A DNA stretch of 64,000 nucleotides from Nostoc sp. 106C (GCF_002154725.1 NZ_MTAW01000045.1:30259-94258), one strand, 5' to 3'. Shown: positions 45,176 to 54,738, counted from the first letter of the stretch. The notes: a model not told the origin generated them from the sequence alone. A program made the numbers and translations.

Positions 45176-45868
45176 ATGCCCAATCATAATTTCACCCACT
45201 TGTTGCAAGACTTAATGCGACAAGTGGGTATTTCAAGTTTTAGAGCGCTGAGTCGTGCTACTGGCGTCTCAGAGCGTCAAATTTTGCGACTCCGGCAGGG
45301 AAAGGTAGAGCAGATGAGAGTGGATATACTACTCAAGCTGTCGCAAGTGCTACAGATAAATTTGGATGAATTAGTAGCAACTTTTTCAGGTATGAGTTCT
45401 GACGGAGAGATAAAAAAGGCAAAGCTAGAAAAACAGCAGCACTCAGCCCTTAAAATTAATGAGCAAGAATTATTACAAGAAGTTGCGAATTTAAAAACAG
45501 AATATGAGCGATCGCGGCTAGCACTAGAACAGCAGCGAGAGGTATTACAACAAGAGTTCCAGCAGACGAGTTTGCAACTTTTAGAGTCGTTGTTATTGCA
45601 ATGGCCAACAGCAGCGCAGAAAGCCCAGGAAAATCCGCAGCTACCAGCCATTAAAATATTGCCGTTGGTGCAAAAGCCTTTAGAAAAACTATTACAGGGG
45701 TGGGGAGTAGAAGCGATCGCACCTGTGGGAGCAGAACTACCCTACGATCCCCAGTGGCACCAATTAATGGAAGGGAATTCACAACCAGGTGACATAGTTA
45801 AGGTACGTTACATTGGCTATCGACAAGGAGAAAAGCTATTGTATCGAGCTAAAGTGGGTCCGATTTGA
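45176..45868 (+). CDS. HTH (XRE) protein with coiled coil and GrpE-like C terminus
   Basis: From the ATG at 45176 (230 residues) the protein starts MPNHNFTHLLQDLMRQVGIS. An in-frame ATG at 45155 lies within a TGCCCAAT repeat and probably is not used. Residues 12-65 are an XRE-type helix-turn-helix (SFRALSRATGVSERQILRLR). A coiled coil (about 85-135, NEQELLQEVANLKTEYERSR) leads to a C-terminal domain like the GrpE beta part (GDIVKVRYIGYRQGEKLLYR, then AKV). This suggests a DNA-binding protein with a GrpE-type oligomerisation or Hsp70-docking module; function is unproven. Confidence 0.75.
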   Translation: MPNHNFTHLLQDLMRQVGISSFRALSRATGVSERQILRLRQGKVEQMRVDILLKLSQVLQINLDELVATFSGMSSDGEIKKAKLEKQQHSALKINEQELLQEVANLKTEYERSRLALEQQREVLQQEFQQTSLQLLESLLLQWPTAAQKAQENPQLPAIKILPLVQKPLEKLLQGWGVEAIAPVGAELPYDPQWHQLMEGNSQPGDIVKVRYIGYRQGEKLLYRAKVGPI

Positions 45869-46600
45869 GCAGGGGGAATAGGGTGAGACAAGATCTAGTA
45901 ATTTCTATCACAGGTGTTAAAAGATCCCTAAGATTTGGGAACTCTATTAACATGAAAGGCTATCTCCCTCAAAGAGTTTCTGATCTAAAAACCCTATAAA
46001 CAGGAATTTAGGCATGGACAGGACTGACGCAAAACTTTTGTTAACATGTTATTTCTACCTTTGGGACAGTTCCCCTAGCCTGTGGCAAGTTGCTCAAAGC
46101 TCCCTTTAACCTTCATAGAAAATACACCAGCCGAACTCAGGCAAATTTCAGGTAGACCAACAAGCAAAAGACATAGAAAAGCGAGTTCTATGTCTTCAGT
46201 AGGCATTAAAACTGCTGTAAGCTATTTATCAAACATAGTCAACTTAACTACAGCAGATTTCATCTGGCTAGTATACACAACTTTAGGTACTAGAAAATAA
46301 GACTTTTGCTTTAGTAAAGTGTAATTTACGTACCTAAGAAGTGCTATATGTTATTCCATGCCGGATTTCCAGAGCCGATGATGGAAAGTTATTGTGCCCA
46401 GCTAAGTTATTTATTAGTTAATAATTGGTAGTTATGGATTCAGATTTTAATGATATACATCATTCATAATCTATAACTCATCAGTCAGGATTAAGAGTTC
46501 ATAAATTGTCATGACTCTATGATTTCTCAAATGAATAAGGATTGATATATAATACGCCAATATTCAGAAACATCATTTTTGACACATTTTAAGGAATTTT
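45869..46600. other. Intergenic region with a strong hairpin
   Basis: 730 bases. AAGACATAGA (46168-46177) and TCTATGTCTT (46187-46196) form a perfect 10-bp hairpin with no following T run, perhaps part of a leader or small RNA. AGGACTGACGCAAAAC (46020-46035) resembles the end of the element at 1446. A 72-codon open frame around the hairpin does not look like a protein. Confidence 0.4.
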
Positions 46601-46930
46601 ATGTCACAAACAGAAGTACAAGTTATTAAACTGAGTGGAATTATCAACTCCGATACTTCCCATGAATTACGTCAAAGACTCGCTGAATTAATAGAAAAAA
46701 GCCCAAGAATCGTTTTAGTTGATTTTAAAGATGTGACGTTTATGGATAGTTCTGGGTTAGGAGCTTTAGTGTTAGCTTTTAAAACCTTGAGGGCGGCAAA
46801 TAGCAAGCTTGTACTTTGCTCAATTAATGAGCAAGTAAGGATATTATTTGAATTGACTAGTATGGATAAAGTGTTTGAAATATTTTCTAGTCAAGATGAT
46901 TTTTACCAAACAGTACTCTCTAAGGCTTAA
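46601..46930 (+). CDS. STAS-domain anti-sigma factor antagonist
   Basis: A 109-residue SpoIIAA/RsbV-like protein. The phosphorylatable Ser is in VTFMDSSGLGALVLAFK, the hallmark of partner-switching antagonists; a kinase phosphorylates it and a PP2C phosphatase reactivates it. AAGGA lies seven bases before the ATG. It converges exactly, with no spacer, on a receiver-PP2C phosphatase gene that is the natural candidate partner. Confidence 0.92.
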   Translation: MSQTEVQVIKLSGIINSDTSHELRQRLAELIEKSPRIVLVDFKDVTFMDSSGLGALVLAFKTLRAANSKLVLCSINEQVRILFELTSMDKVFEIFSSQDDFYQTVLSKA

Positions 46931-48067
46931 TTAATCAAATTTAATTTCAAGAATGGAGACATCATCGTCAAAAGCTTCTTGGGAATTCAAAGCCATTAGG
47001 TAGTTTAAGATTTGGTCAAGACGGAAATCAACTTTATTCTGTAAACTTAAAATTAGCTGAATAAAAGCATCTAAGCTCCAAATTATGCCGTCTGATTTAG
47101 TGATTTCGTAAGCGCCGTCACTAAAAATATAAAGAGTACTGCATGTTTTAATATTACAAAACCCATCAATATATTTTGCCTCGGGAAACATCCCAACTGG
47201 CATACCGGGGGTTCTCAACATTTCAACTTCAGTATTCTTCAAATTTTCACTAGATAATAATATTGCTGGTGGATGTCCGGCACTAGCATAAATTAACTGG
47301 CGCTTAACTCTGTTATATACTCCGTACCAGATAGTAAAGTATTTATCATTTTGATAATTAATCTGAAAAGTATCATTCAAAGCTTTCAAGACATCGCTTG
47401 GTTGATAGTAATTTAAGCTACCAAGAGCACGCGATCGCAGTAAATTTAACACTGAAATCGAAGGAAGAGTCGCTTTGAGTCCGTGTCCGGCGGTATCTAG
47501 TAGGTAAATTGCCAAACAATCGGCATCGAGCCAGTAGTAATCAAAACAATCGCCACCGAGTTGTCGCGAAGGAAGAAATCGGTAATTGATGCTCAAGGGT
47601 TCGGTGATAGGAAGAGGTAGAAGTGATCGCACATATTCTGCGGCTTCTGCTAATTCGGCTTCTAGAAGCTGCTTTTGGGTTTGCAAATCTCGGCTTAAAA
47701 TGTGTAGGCGCAATCCTGCTCTTACCCGTGCTTGCAATTCGTTCTGTTCGATAGGTTTAGAGATAAAATCATCTGCACCAGCATCCAAACCCTTGACGCG
47801 ATCGGCGACTGAATCCAAAGAAGTTAATAAAATAAAGAAAATTGTAGATAATTTGGGATCTGTTTTAATTAGATGACAGACTTCTAAACCATTTAACCCT
47901 GGCATGATCCAATCACAAATAATTAGTGCTGGATGGCAAGCTAGTACCTGAGTAATTCCTTCCTCACCGTTAGTAGCAGTGACTACCTCATAACCTTGTT
48001 TTTGTAACATCCTTTTCAGGAGTATTAATATTGAAAGATCGTCATCAATTACTAGAATTTTAAACAT
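46931..48067 (-). CDS. Response regulator with SpoIIE-type PP2C phosphatase
   Basis: A 378-residue protein. Residues 3-120 are an intact receiver: acidic DDD (8-10), phospho-acceptor D52 in LIICDWIMPGLNG, and K in ISKPIEQ. A short coiled linker (about 125-150) leads to the RsbU/SpoIIE PP2C domain (about 160-376): RFLPSRQLGGDCFDYYWLDA, YLLDTAGHGLKATLPS and the C-terminal DDDVSILEIKFD with metal-binding Asp residues. A phosphorelay signal would control dephosphorylation of a STAS antagonist. Stop codons of this gene and the STAS gene are directly abutting. Confidence 0.93.
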   Translation of the reverse strand: MFKILVIDDDLSILILLKRMLQKQGYEVVTATNGEEGITQVLACHPALIICDWIMPGLNGLEVCHLIKTDPKLSTIFFILLTSLDSVADRVKGLDAGADDFISKPIEQNELQARVRAGLRLHILSRDLQTQKQLLEAELAEAAEYVRSLLPLPITEPLSINYRFLPSRQLGGDCFDYYWLDADCLAIYLLDTAGHGLKATLPSISVLNLLRSRALGSLNYYQPSDVLKALNDTFQINYQNDKYFTIWYGVYNRVKRQLIYASAGHPPAILLSSENLKNTEVEMLRTPGMPVGMFPEAKYIDGFCNIKTCSTLYIFSDGAYEITKSDGIIWSLDAFIQLILSLQNKVDFRLDQILNYLMALNSQEAFDDDVSILEIKFD

Positions 48068-48219
48068 AGGGAACGGCGCGGAATACTAGGTAGTAATTGC
48101 TATAAATCAGCAATAAAAATATGGTAAGGAGTAGTAATGGGTTAGTAAGCTTGCTGATGCAATCCTACTAACCCATTTCCTGTCTACAGACTTCATTCCT
48201 TTGTGATAACCATAAAATA

Positions 48220-48987
48220 TTATGGTGGCGAAAGAGGATTCAGCCACAAGAGCATGGCAGTTTTAAGTTGGTTCAAGTCACGATATGCTTCTTGCTTAAA
48301 CCATTGCCCAAAAGCATCAAAAGGAGTAAAAGATGCTCCAGTTTGCCATTTAATGTCTTGCCCTAAAGGCGTAGTATGAGTTCCTGGCAAGGTCTGTACC
48401 GTCACCATTTCTGGAAAGCGTTCTTGTAAGATTTGGCTTAAAGCCCTGGATTGATCAAGGGTATCATTGCTAAATCTTATCAATAAGTTGCGACGGACAT
48501 TGTACCGTTCTTGCACCAGCTTGTTGGTTTCCAGTGGAGTAGGGGTAAACTCTATTGCTATAGCAGAATTTAACTGTTCTACTAAAGGAATAGCATCTCT
48601 AGCAGCGTAGTTGTTGAAAGATATCAAAATATTACCTGCACGTTCTACGTCAAAGACGCTTCCAATTAGTAAGTGGAGTTTGCAACCCATGCTGTGTCCT
48701 AAACCGTACACAGGAAGGTAGAGCTTGCGTAATGCTAAAGAGTCGTGTAGACGCTCTAGAGTGCGCTCAAAGTTTAGCAGTACAGATTTAGCGATCGCGA
48801 TATGATCCAGCGTATTGACAAAAGGAGTGGCAATCACAACATACCCTTTAGTTGCCAGTTGTTCTAATACCCAACGGTAAGTAAGATGGGGTGCAGTAGC
48901 TACGAATGCACCTCCTAGGAAATGGATGATACCGATGGGATTTCGGGGAATAAGTACCCAGTTGCCTCGAATTTCTTTCCAGTCCAT
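48220..48987 (-). CDS. DUF1350 family protein (alpha/beta-hydrolase-like)
   Basis: From the ATG at 48987 the protein has 255 residues starting MDWKEIRGNWVLIPRNPIGI; a GTG at 49014 would add nine residues. GIIHFLGGAFVATAPHLTYR and YGLGHSMGCKLHLL (a nucleophile-elbow-like GHSMG) are the DUF1350 landmarks. LPGTHTTPLG near the end supplies a possible catalytic His. The family is shared by cyanobacteria and plants, with no established reaction that I know of. Monocistronic. Confidence 0.85.
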   Translation of the reverse strand: MDWKEIRGNWVLIPRNPIGIIHFLGGAFVATAPHLTYRWVLEQLATKGYVVIATPFVNTLDHIAIAKSVLLNFERTLERLHDSLALRKLYLPVYGLGHSMGCKLHLLIGSVFDVERAGNILISFNNYAARDAIPLVEQLNSAIAIEFTPTPLETNKLVQERYNVRRNLLIRFSNDTLDQSRALSQILQERFPEMVTVQTLPGTHTTPLGQDIKWQTGASFTPFDAFGQWFKQEAYRDLNQLKTAMLLWLNPLSPP

Positions 48988-49296
48988 GCCGATAGGCGAT
49001 CGCTTAATTAACACATCTTTATGTTAGACCGAGGATCGCAGTACTGGAGTATTTTATGCAAAAGCTTTCTTCTCCTGCTCTGTTATCTTCCCTTCAGGTG
49101 ACGCTCATTCCTCGCTACTGCTGACGCTCGAAGACTCGCTACCGCTTCGCTAACGCAGTCGCCTGCGGAGGAGCCACTGCGCCCTTGCGGTTCCCCGACT
49201 TGAGACGCCCAGAGCAAGTAGCGCTGTCTCACCTTGTCCCTTTTTCATAGATGAGAATGAAAGTTTTTTCATTGGAACTGCCTTGATGTACTAGTT
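48988..49296. repeat. Repeat-rich intergenic region
   Basis: From about 49095 to 49215 there are GC-rich Nostoc-type dispersed repeats (CGCTACCGCTTCGCTAACGC, GGAGCCACTGCGCCC, TTCCCCGACTTGAG) similar to those at 15001-15060. No gene. Confidence 0.55.
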
Positions 49297-50028
49297 TTAA
49301 GATTGACTCTGCAACCTTTTCATTTCGTGTTGCACATCTAAGGCAATTTGCAATGCTTCATTGAGTATACGTCCATGCTCGGTAGCCTGTTCGGTAACTT
49401 GCATTGCTGTTAAAGTGGCTAAATTATTGGCAAAAAATTCGCTATTACTGATAATAAAATTTTTATTTTCTCTCAATATTTTTTCTGTTTTCAAAGCACG
49501 TATTAAATCATTTCTAGTAAGTTTAAGAGCTTCAATTACTCTGTGTCGTTCACGAATACTTACACCTGAGTTACCTGCATCTTCTATTTGATCGTTAATA
49601 TCTATTGCTTTGATAATTGCATTATACCTATCAACATCATTTATGAGAATCCGCAAAGAATTTGTCATATTTGCTTTGAGGATCTTACTGCGTTTTTTCC
49701 AAGCTAAATATAAACCTATTTGTATAACTCCCCCAGCCCACAAGCCTAAAACTATCAACACCAGCCAGGAAGGAACTGTTAACCATAGATCAAATAGCTT
49801 GAGAATGAAATCAAATATTAGATAGGCAGCAACTAAGAGAGAAAAACTGATAAAAACTACGGTGGCGCCTTCAGTTCCTTTAATTTTTTCTATAACTTGT
49901 TTTACAAAAATTCCCAGAGGATTAATAATATTTACGAGTTCATCTTTAACTGGCAGATTAGTCAGGTTTTGTAGATCTTTTGGACTAATCTCCAAGCCTT
50001 GTAAATCATCCCGCACAGTTTTCCCCAC
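49297..50028 (-). CDS. Hypothetical membrane protein, 243 aa
   Basis: A GTG-started frame of 243 residues. Two membrane segments at about 54-76 (ATVVFISFSLLVAAYLIFDF) and 84-109 (VPSWLVLIVLGLWAGGVIQI) form a hairpin. The C-terminal 130 residues are a charged helical domain with heptad character (RYNAIIKAIDINDQIEDAGN, RHRVIEALKLTRNDLIRALK). I recognise no family. The layout, an N-terminal amphipathic region, a TM hairpin and a coiled coil, could suit a membrane-associated scaffold or stress protein, but that is speculation. Confidence 0.72.
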   Translation of the reverse strand: MGKTVRDDLQGLEISPKDLQNLTNLPVKDELVNIINPLGIFVKQVIEKIKGTEGATVVFISFSLLVAAYLIFDFILKLFDLWLTVPSWLVLIVLGLWAGGVIQIGLYLAWKKRSKILKANMTNSLRILINDVDRYNAIIKAIDINDQIEDAGNSGVSIRERHRVIEALKLTRNDLIRALKTEKILRENKNFIISNSEFFANNLATLTAMQVTEQATEHGRILNEALQIALDVQHEMKRLQSQS

Positions 50029-51386
50029 CTCACCAGAATAGTTATTTAATACAATATAGCAAGCTAATTTCTGGAATGCTAATTCCAGAGGCGTTTTATG
50101 GAAAATTTATCAGCTAAACTATTTGTGTGAAACAAATGGTTTAATTTTGTAAGTTAAGATACTCTTTTCTTTAATAATTGGCTATAGCCTAAAAATAGAC
50201 TATCAATACAGAAAAAAGTCAAAAAATATTATTTAGGCGAACTGCTATTTGTGTATGCCATAAATAATGTTGAAATGTATAATCTATTAGTAATAGTATC
50301 GTATTTCTTTATCTATTAAAACTGATACTAACCTCCAATATTGCTAAATATATAGCTCTAGAAGATGACATTTAGCTTGATGTCATAATTAAGCGTGCTC
50401 AGTTATTCTCAATCAGAGTACCTGATGTAATCAATGCTTCAACTTATCAGCATCCTTAGTCGTCTTGAGTTGTTTCCAATCAAAGGTATCCCTTGTAAAA
50501 GTAACCCATAGCTATAGAGGGCTATTCTTTACCATTGTAGCCAGCCAACCGCCTAGGGGCAATGCTGACTCTTAACTACGCTTCATTAATAGTACGTGCA
50601 TAAATTGATATCTCAGTTAAGGAGGCATATACTTTTATAAATTAGCTTGTAACTATAATTGTTGAGTCAATATAACAACGACTGCACATTTTCCTAAAAA
50701 AAGACTGAAGCAATTTCAAACTGGTAGTGATTTTTCAGCATATTTAAATGTTAATAGTAATATTTATTTTAGTTACTAAATTGATAGCTTCTAGCTTTTA
50801 CCTTATAGAATAAGATGCGTAAAATTAGCTATTTGTTTCCAAATGCCAAGTGAGCTTTAAGCACTACAATTGATGACTTTCGGAAAATACGCGATGGCTC
50901 TGCCAAAGCTTTCAGCTAACGCAATCTAAAATTATTGAGGTTAAGATGATTGATATTGACGTTGCATCTGGCAGCTTGTTTTTATTTGTACTCATGGTAT
51001 GAATGCGCGTCATCAGTGAAATCAAAAAAACACTAGTACTGCGACCGAGTAAGTCAAAAGTAGTATTGCTTCGTGAAATCACTGGGTTATTGCGTTTCCT
51101 GTCTTCAAACAACTAGTAATCAAAAGACCTTTATTCTGGGCTTTTGTACTGTTTTGTAAATGCGAAAGGTGAGACAGGACAAGGAAGAGAAGTTACAAGG
51201 AAGATTGCTCAACCCAACTGATGGGATCTTGATTTACGCCGTGCTGTGGTACTAGCAAGACAACTAACGAAATGGTAACCAAAATTAAACATCAAATTCA
51301 TTTTATCTGGGGCTGGTTACTCAAGAGGATCTACCAATGCTAGTACATATGTAAAGATTAAGGTGAGGACTTAGACGAGTAATACT
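50029..51386. other. Long AT-rich intergenic region upstream of the kinase gene
   Basis: 1.36 kb with no supported gene. The segment 51127-51162 (ending TTTTGTACTGTTTTGTAA) resembles 14718-14753. A 66-codon minus-strand frame near 50912-51112 has no protein-like character. I see no tRNA or known RNA. Confidence 0.4.
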
Positions 51387-52760
51387 ATGTTAGGAAGTTT
51401 ACTAGACGGGCGTTATCAAGTCCTCCAAGTCCTCGGAGGAGGAGGATTTGGTCAAACATACATTGCCCAAGACACTCACCGACCAGGTTCCCCCAGGTGT
51501 GTTGTCAAGCATCTTAAACCCTTCACTCAAAACCCTGAATTCCTCTCAACCGCCAGACGGTTATTTACTAGCGAGGCAGAAACACTAGAAAAGTTGGGTA
51601 ACCATGACCAAATTCCTCGCCTTTTAGCTTACTTTGAAGAAAACCAAGAGTTTTTCTTGGTACAAGAGTTCATTCAAGGATATTCTCTGAAGGCGGAATT
51701 ATTACCAGGTAGACGTTGGACAGAAGAGCAAGTTGTTCAACTACTGCAACAAGTCTTGGGTATCTTGGAATTTGTTCACAGCCACAAAGTTATCCATCGA
51801 GATATCAAGCCAGACAATATTATTAGAAGACAACATGACTGCAAGTTAGTATTGATTGACTTTGGAGCAGTCAAGCAAATCCAAACTCAACTAAGAACAG
51901 CTATTTCAGGGCATATAGAAACTACGATTGCCATTGGCACCCCTGGCTATATGGCCACAGAACAGGGGCAAGGTAAACCCCGCCCTAACAGTGATATTTA
52001 TTCTTTAGGCATTATTGGTATCCAAGCATTAACAGGCTTGCATCCTAGACAACTTCAGGAAGATCCCAATACAGGAGAAATTTTTTGGCAACATGAAGCT
52101 AATATCAGTCCTTGTTTAGCATCTGTACTGTCTAAGATGGTGCTCTACCATTTTAAAGAACGCTACCAGTCTGCCACAGAGGTATTAGAGGCCTTACAAA
52201 GTATTGATATTGATACTGAAATAGACAATCAATTTACTCAGCCCCCATTATCTGTTATTCAGTTACCCCAAGCTACATTACCCCAACAAAATACTACCGG
52301 GCAGTCTACAGCTTCTATCCTTAGTCCAGAACAGTACAAGCATTTAGAAAAGATGCTTTTGGAACTAGTAGGGCCTTTAGCACCAACTTTATTAAGAAAA
52401 ATAGCAACATCAGCAAGTAATTACCAAGATGTAATAGATAATTTGACACAGCATCTTGCTGGGAACCAAAGAACTGAGTTTCAGGAGAAGTCAATGTTAA
52501 TTTTCCGAGAAACTACTAGTCAACCTGAATCTAAGCCAAATATTGTACCAACGACAGAAACCCCAGCTATTAGTGATAGCTTTGTACGTCGATGTGAGCA
52601 AGAATTAGTTAATTTGATTGGTCCAATTGGTACATTCCTAGTTCAAAAAGCAATAAAATCTTTTCCCCAAATTTCTCATCCAGAGCTTGTCAAGCTGTTG
52701 TCATCACAAATTCCAGATCCTCAGAAAGCTTTGCAATTTCAGCAACGTCTACTTTCTTAG
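51387..52760 (+). CDS. Serine/threonine protein kinase with duplicated C-terminal module
   Basis: A 457-residue Hanks-type kinase. The Gly loop LGGGGFGQTY (16-25), catalytic Lys K41, HRDIKPDN (137-144) and DFG (158-160) are all present, so it should be active; the APE motif is ATEQ. The kinase domain ends about 275. Two copies of a roughly 50-residue helical module follow, at about 315-365 (LEKMLLELVGPLAPTLLRKI) and 400-455 (CEQELVNLIGPIGTFLVQKA). No transmembrane segment, so it is cytoplasmic. It is convergent with the heme-sensor gene, 20 bases away. Confidence 0.93.
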   Translation: MLGSLLDGRYQVLQVLGGGGFGQTYIAQDTHRPGSPRCVVKHLKPFTQNPEFLSTARRLFTSEAETLEKLGNHDQIPRLLAYFEENQEFFLVQEFIQGYSLKAELLPGRRWTEEQVVQLLQQVLGILEFVHSHKVIHRDIKPDNIIRRQHDCKLVLIDFGAVKQIQTQLRTAISGHIETTIAIGTPGYMATEQGQGKPRPNSDIYSLGIIGIQALTGLHPRQLQEDPNTGEIFWQHEANISPCLASVLSKMVLYHFKERYQSATEVLEALQSIDIDTEIDNQFTQPPLSVIQLPQATLPQQNTTGQSTASILSPEQYKHLEKMLLELVGPLAPTLLRKIATSASNYQDVIDNLTQHLAGNQRTEFQEKSMLIFRETTSQPESKPNIVPTTETPAISDSFVRRCEQELVNLIGPIGTFLVQKAIKSFPQISHPELVKLLSSQIPDPQKALQFQQRLLS

Positions 52761-52780
52761 AGTTGCAAATAATTAAATTT

Positions 52781-53692
52781 TTACTGACCCTGCTGATTTA
52801 GCATATCCATAGCTATTCTTAAACTATACTTCATGCGATTAAAAGCTGCAGCTAATCCACCAATCTCATCTTTATAATCATCATGAAAGTTAGCTTCCAT
52901 ATCTCCTGTACTGACTTGTTGAGCTATTTTTTCTATTCTCTTAATACGCTCAATTACAGTTTTCTTGATTAAAAAGTTAATTAAAATAACTACAATCGCA
53001 AAGATAGCAATTAACAGTCCCATGATCAAAATCCAAGTCTTTTGCGCACTATTAAAAACCTCTTCAGAAGGAACGGAGATAATTTGAGCTGCAACAATCT
53101 CATTGAATTTCCAGCCGAAACCATTATTTGAGCCATAAGTTGTTAATTGGCTTTTAGGAGCTTGATCTGGGGTGGAATGACAGCGCAGACATTTCTCTTG
53201 TGTAACAGCCAAGGGTCGGGCAATATAAAATACTTTTCCTTCAGGAACATCACGAAAATCTGTAATTTCTTGAAGCTTGGAATTGTTACGAAATCGCTCC
53301 ACAATTTGCGTTTCAAAATTATCAGCTTTATCCCTTAAGTTGGTAGGATTCAGGGTTGCCTCTTTGTAAAGAAAGTTTTTATACTCATCATCCTTGCGCA
53401 AATTTTCAAACACTTCTGTCGCTGAGAATGCTGGTATTGTTTCTGGGATAAATACTGGTTCGCTTTCCAACTGAGGTGCTAGTCGGGGATTTACGTTATT
53501 TTGTGTATATTTTCGCACTGCGCTCATAGTCTTAATCAGAATCAGTGCTTTGTCCGCTACTTCATTTTGCGCTCTCCGCTGGAGTACACTTGATAATGCA
53601 GTACCACTGACTACAATGCTAATGATGAAAACTACGATCAAAAGCAAGTTAAACTTAGTACCAATTTTAAAGTCTTTTAAATTCTTAAGCAT
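52781..53692 (-). CDS. c-type heme, DUF3365 and HAMP membrane sensor
   Basis: A 303-residue protein. The first TM is at 14-36 and the second at 219-243. The periplasmic DUF3365 (Tll0287-like) domain between them carries a covalent heme site, C168-x-x-C171-H172 in KCLRCHSTPDQAP. A HAMP domain follows at about 243-297 (KKTVIERIKRIEKIAQQVST). No output domain follows HAMP, so the protein stops where kinases or cyclases normally continue. Family members sense redox or ligands through a high-spin heme. It probably signals to a separate partner; the neighbouring kinase is a candidate. Confidence 0.87.
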   Translation of the reverse strand: MLKNLKDFKIGTKFNLLLIVVFIISIVVSGTALSSVLQRRAQNEVADKALILIKTMSAVRKYTQNNVNPRLAPQLESEPVFIPETIPAFSATEVFENLRKDDEYKNFLYKEATLNPTNLRDKADNFETQIVERFRNNSKLQEITDFRDVPEGKVFYIARPLAVTQEKCLRCHSTPDQAPKSQLTTYGSNNGFGWKFNEIVAAQIISVPSEEVFNSAQKTWILIMGLLIAIFAIVVILINFLIKKTVIERIKRIEKIAQQVSTGDMEANFHDDYKDEIGGLAAAFNRMKYSLRIAMDMLNQQGQ

Positions 53693-53877
53693 AATTCTTG
53701 TCTCTAGACAAAACTTTACAGAAAATCGCTAAAATTTAACCTAGCTAATTTTACTTATAGCTGGTTTATAGCAGATAGTTCAAAAGTAAACAAATATTAA
53801 TTTACTAGTTCGATATTAATCGTCTCTACCATATTTAAGCATAAGATCCAGATTATTTTAGATAAATAAAATTACTA

Positions 53878-54738
53878 ATGTCTTGGAAATTATCTCGTCG
53901 TTTTTTTCTGTTACAAATGCTGTTTTGGGCGGGGAATGGTTGCCAACCAAAGTCTCAGTTTGATGGCGAATTAACCATTGGTAGTATCAGCTATGGTGGC
54001 GGAGAAGAAATCATTACCCAATACGCGAAATTCAATCGCTATTTAGCTGAAAAAACCAAATCACACATTAGGCTAGAGCCTGCTTTTAATGAAAATAAAG
54101 CAATTGAACGACTGGAAGCTCGGGCGTGGGCTTTGGTATTTGCACCACCAGGTTTAGCAGCAATTGCGATCGCACGTTATCAATACGTTCCACTTTTTCC
54201 TTTAGTGGGTGTGAGTAATTTGCGCTCAATTTTTGTAGTTCGCAAAGATAGCCCAATTTTGGAATTGAAACAGTTACAAGGTCAAACAGTTGCGTTAGGT
54301 CAAGCAGGTTCAGCAACAGGATATTATTTTCCACTCTTCAATCTTTATGGTCTGACAGTAGCTGAGGTAATTTCTGCACCTACACCGAAAACAGTAATGG
54401 AATGGGTAGCTGTAGGTAAAGCTACTGCTGGTGCTGTCTCGATCGCCGAATTTAATCTCTACAGTTCCCAGTTACAGCAGACCCAGTTTCGCGTACTCTA
54501 CACAGATCCACACTATGTCCCACCAGGTGTAGTTTTGATTGGGCCGAATATCGAACGGAACCGTCAAGAGTACATCCGTAAAGTCATGAGTGAGTTTCCT
54601 TCAAGTTTAGCCCAAGAAGTAGGGTACATACCCAATGGGAACATACCGGATTATCAATATATGATTTCTGTTGTTGAGCGAGTGAAATTGATTGTTCCTC
54701 AACTTCAAACCAAACCTGTGCGGCTATTTGTAACTTGA
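53878..54738 (+). CDS. PhnD-type periplasmic substrate-binding lipoprotein
   Basis: A 286-residue binding protein of the phosphate/phosphite/phosphonate family. The N-terminal RRFFLLQMLFWAGNGC is a signal peptide with a probable lipid-attached Cys22. LTIGSISYGGGEEIITQYAK, LRSIFVVRKDSPILELKQLQ and QTVALGQAGSATGYYFPLF match the PhnD fold. No permease or ATPase is nearby, so it is unlikely to serve a local transporter. It is divergent from the heme-HAMP gene with a 185-base gap. PhnD-like proteins also act as ligand sensors for membrane signalling proteins, which fits this context but is inference. Confidence 0.88.
   Translation: MSWKLSRRFFLLQMLFWAGNGCQPKSQFDGELTIGSISYGGGEEIITQYAKFNRYLAEKTKSHIRLEPAFNENKAIERLEARAWALVFAPPGLAAIAIARYQYVPLFPLVGVSNLRSIFVVRKDSPILELKQLQGQTVALGQAGSATGYYFPLFNLYGLTVAEVISAPTPKTVMEWVAVGKATAGAVSIAEFNLYSSQLQQTQFRVLYTDPHYVPPGVVLIGPNIERNRQEYIRKVMSEFPSSLAQEVGYIPNGNIPDYQYMISVVERVKLIVPQLQTKPVRLFVT

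Noticed and set aside
46082..46300. 72-codon plus-strand frame with GTG start
   Set aside because: No ribosome binding site, and it spans a strong hairpin; more likely non-coding.
50912..51112. 66-codon minus-strand frame
   Set aside because: No ribosome binding site or recognisable sequence, in an otherwise empty region.
51120..51165. End of an insertion sequence shared with 14718-14753
   Set aside because: The similarity is about 35 bases with no inverted partner or transposase, so I record it only as a short dispersed repeat.
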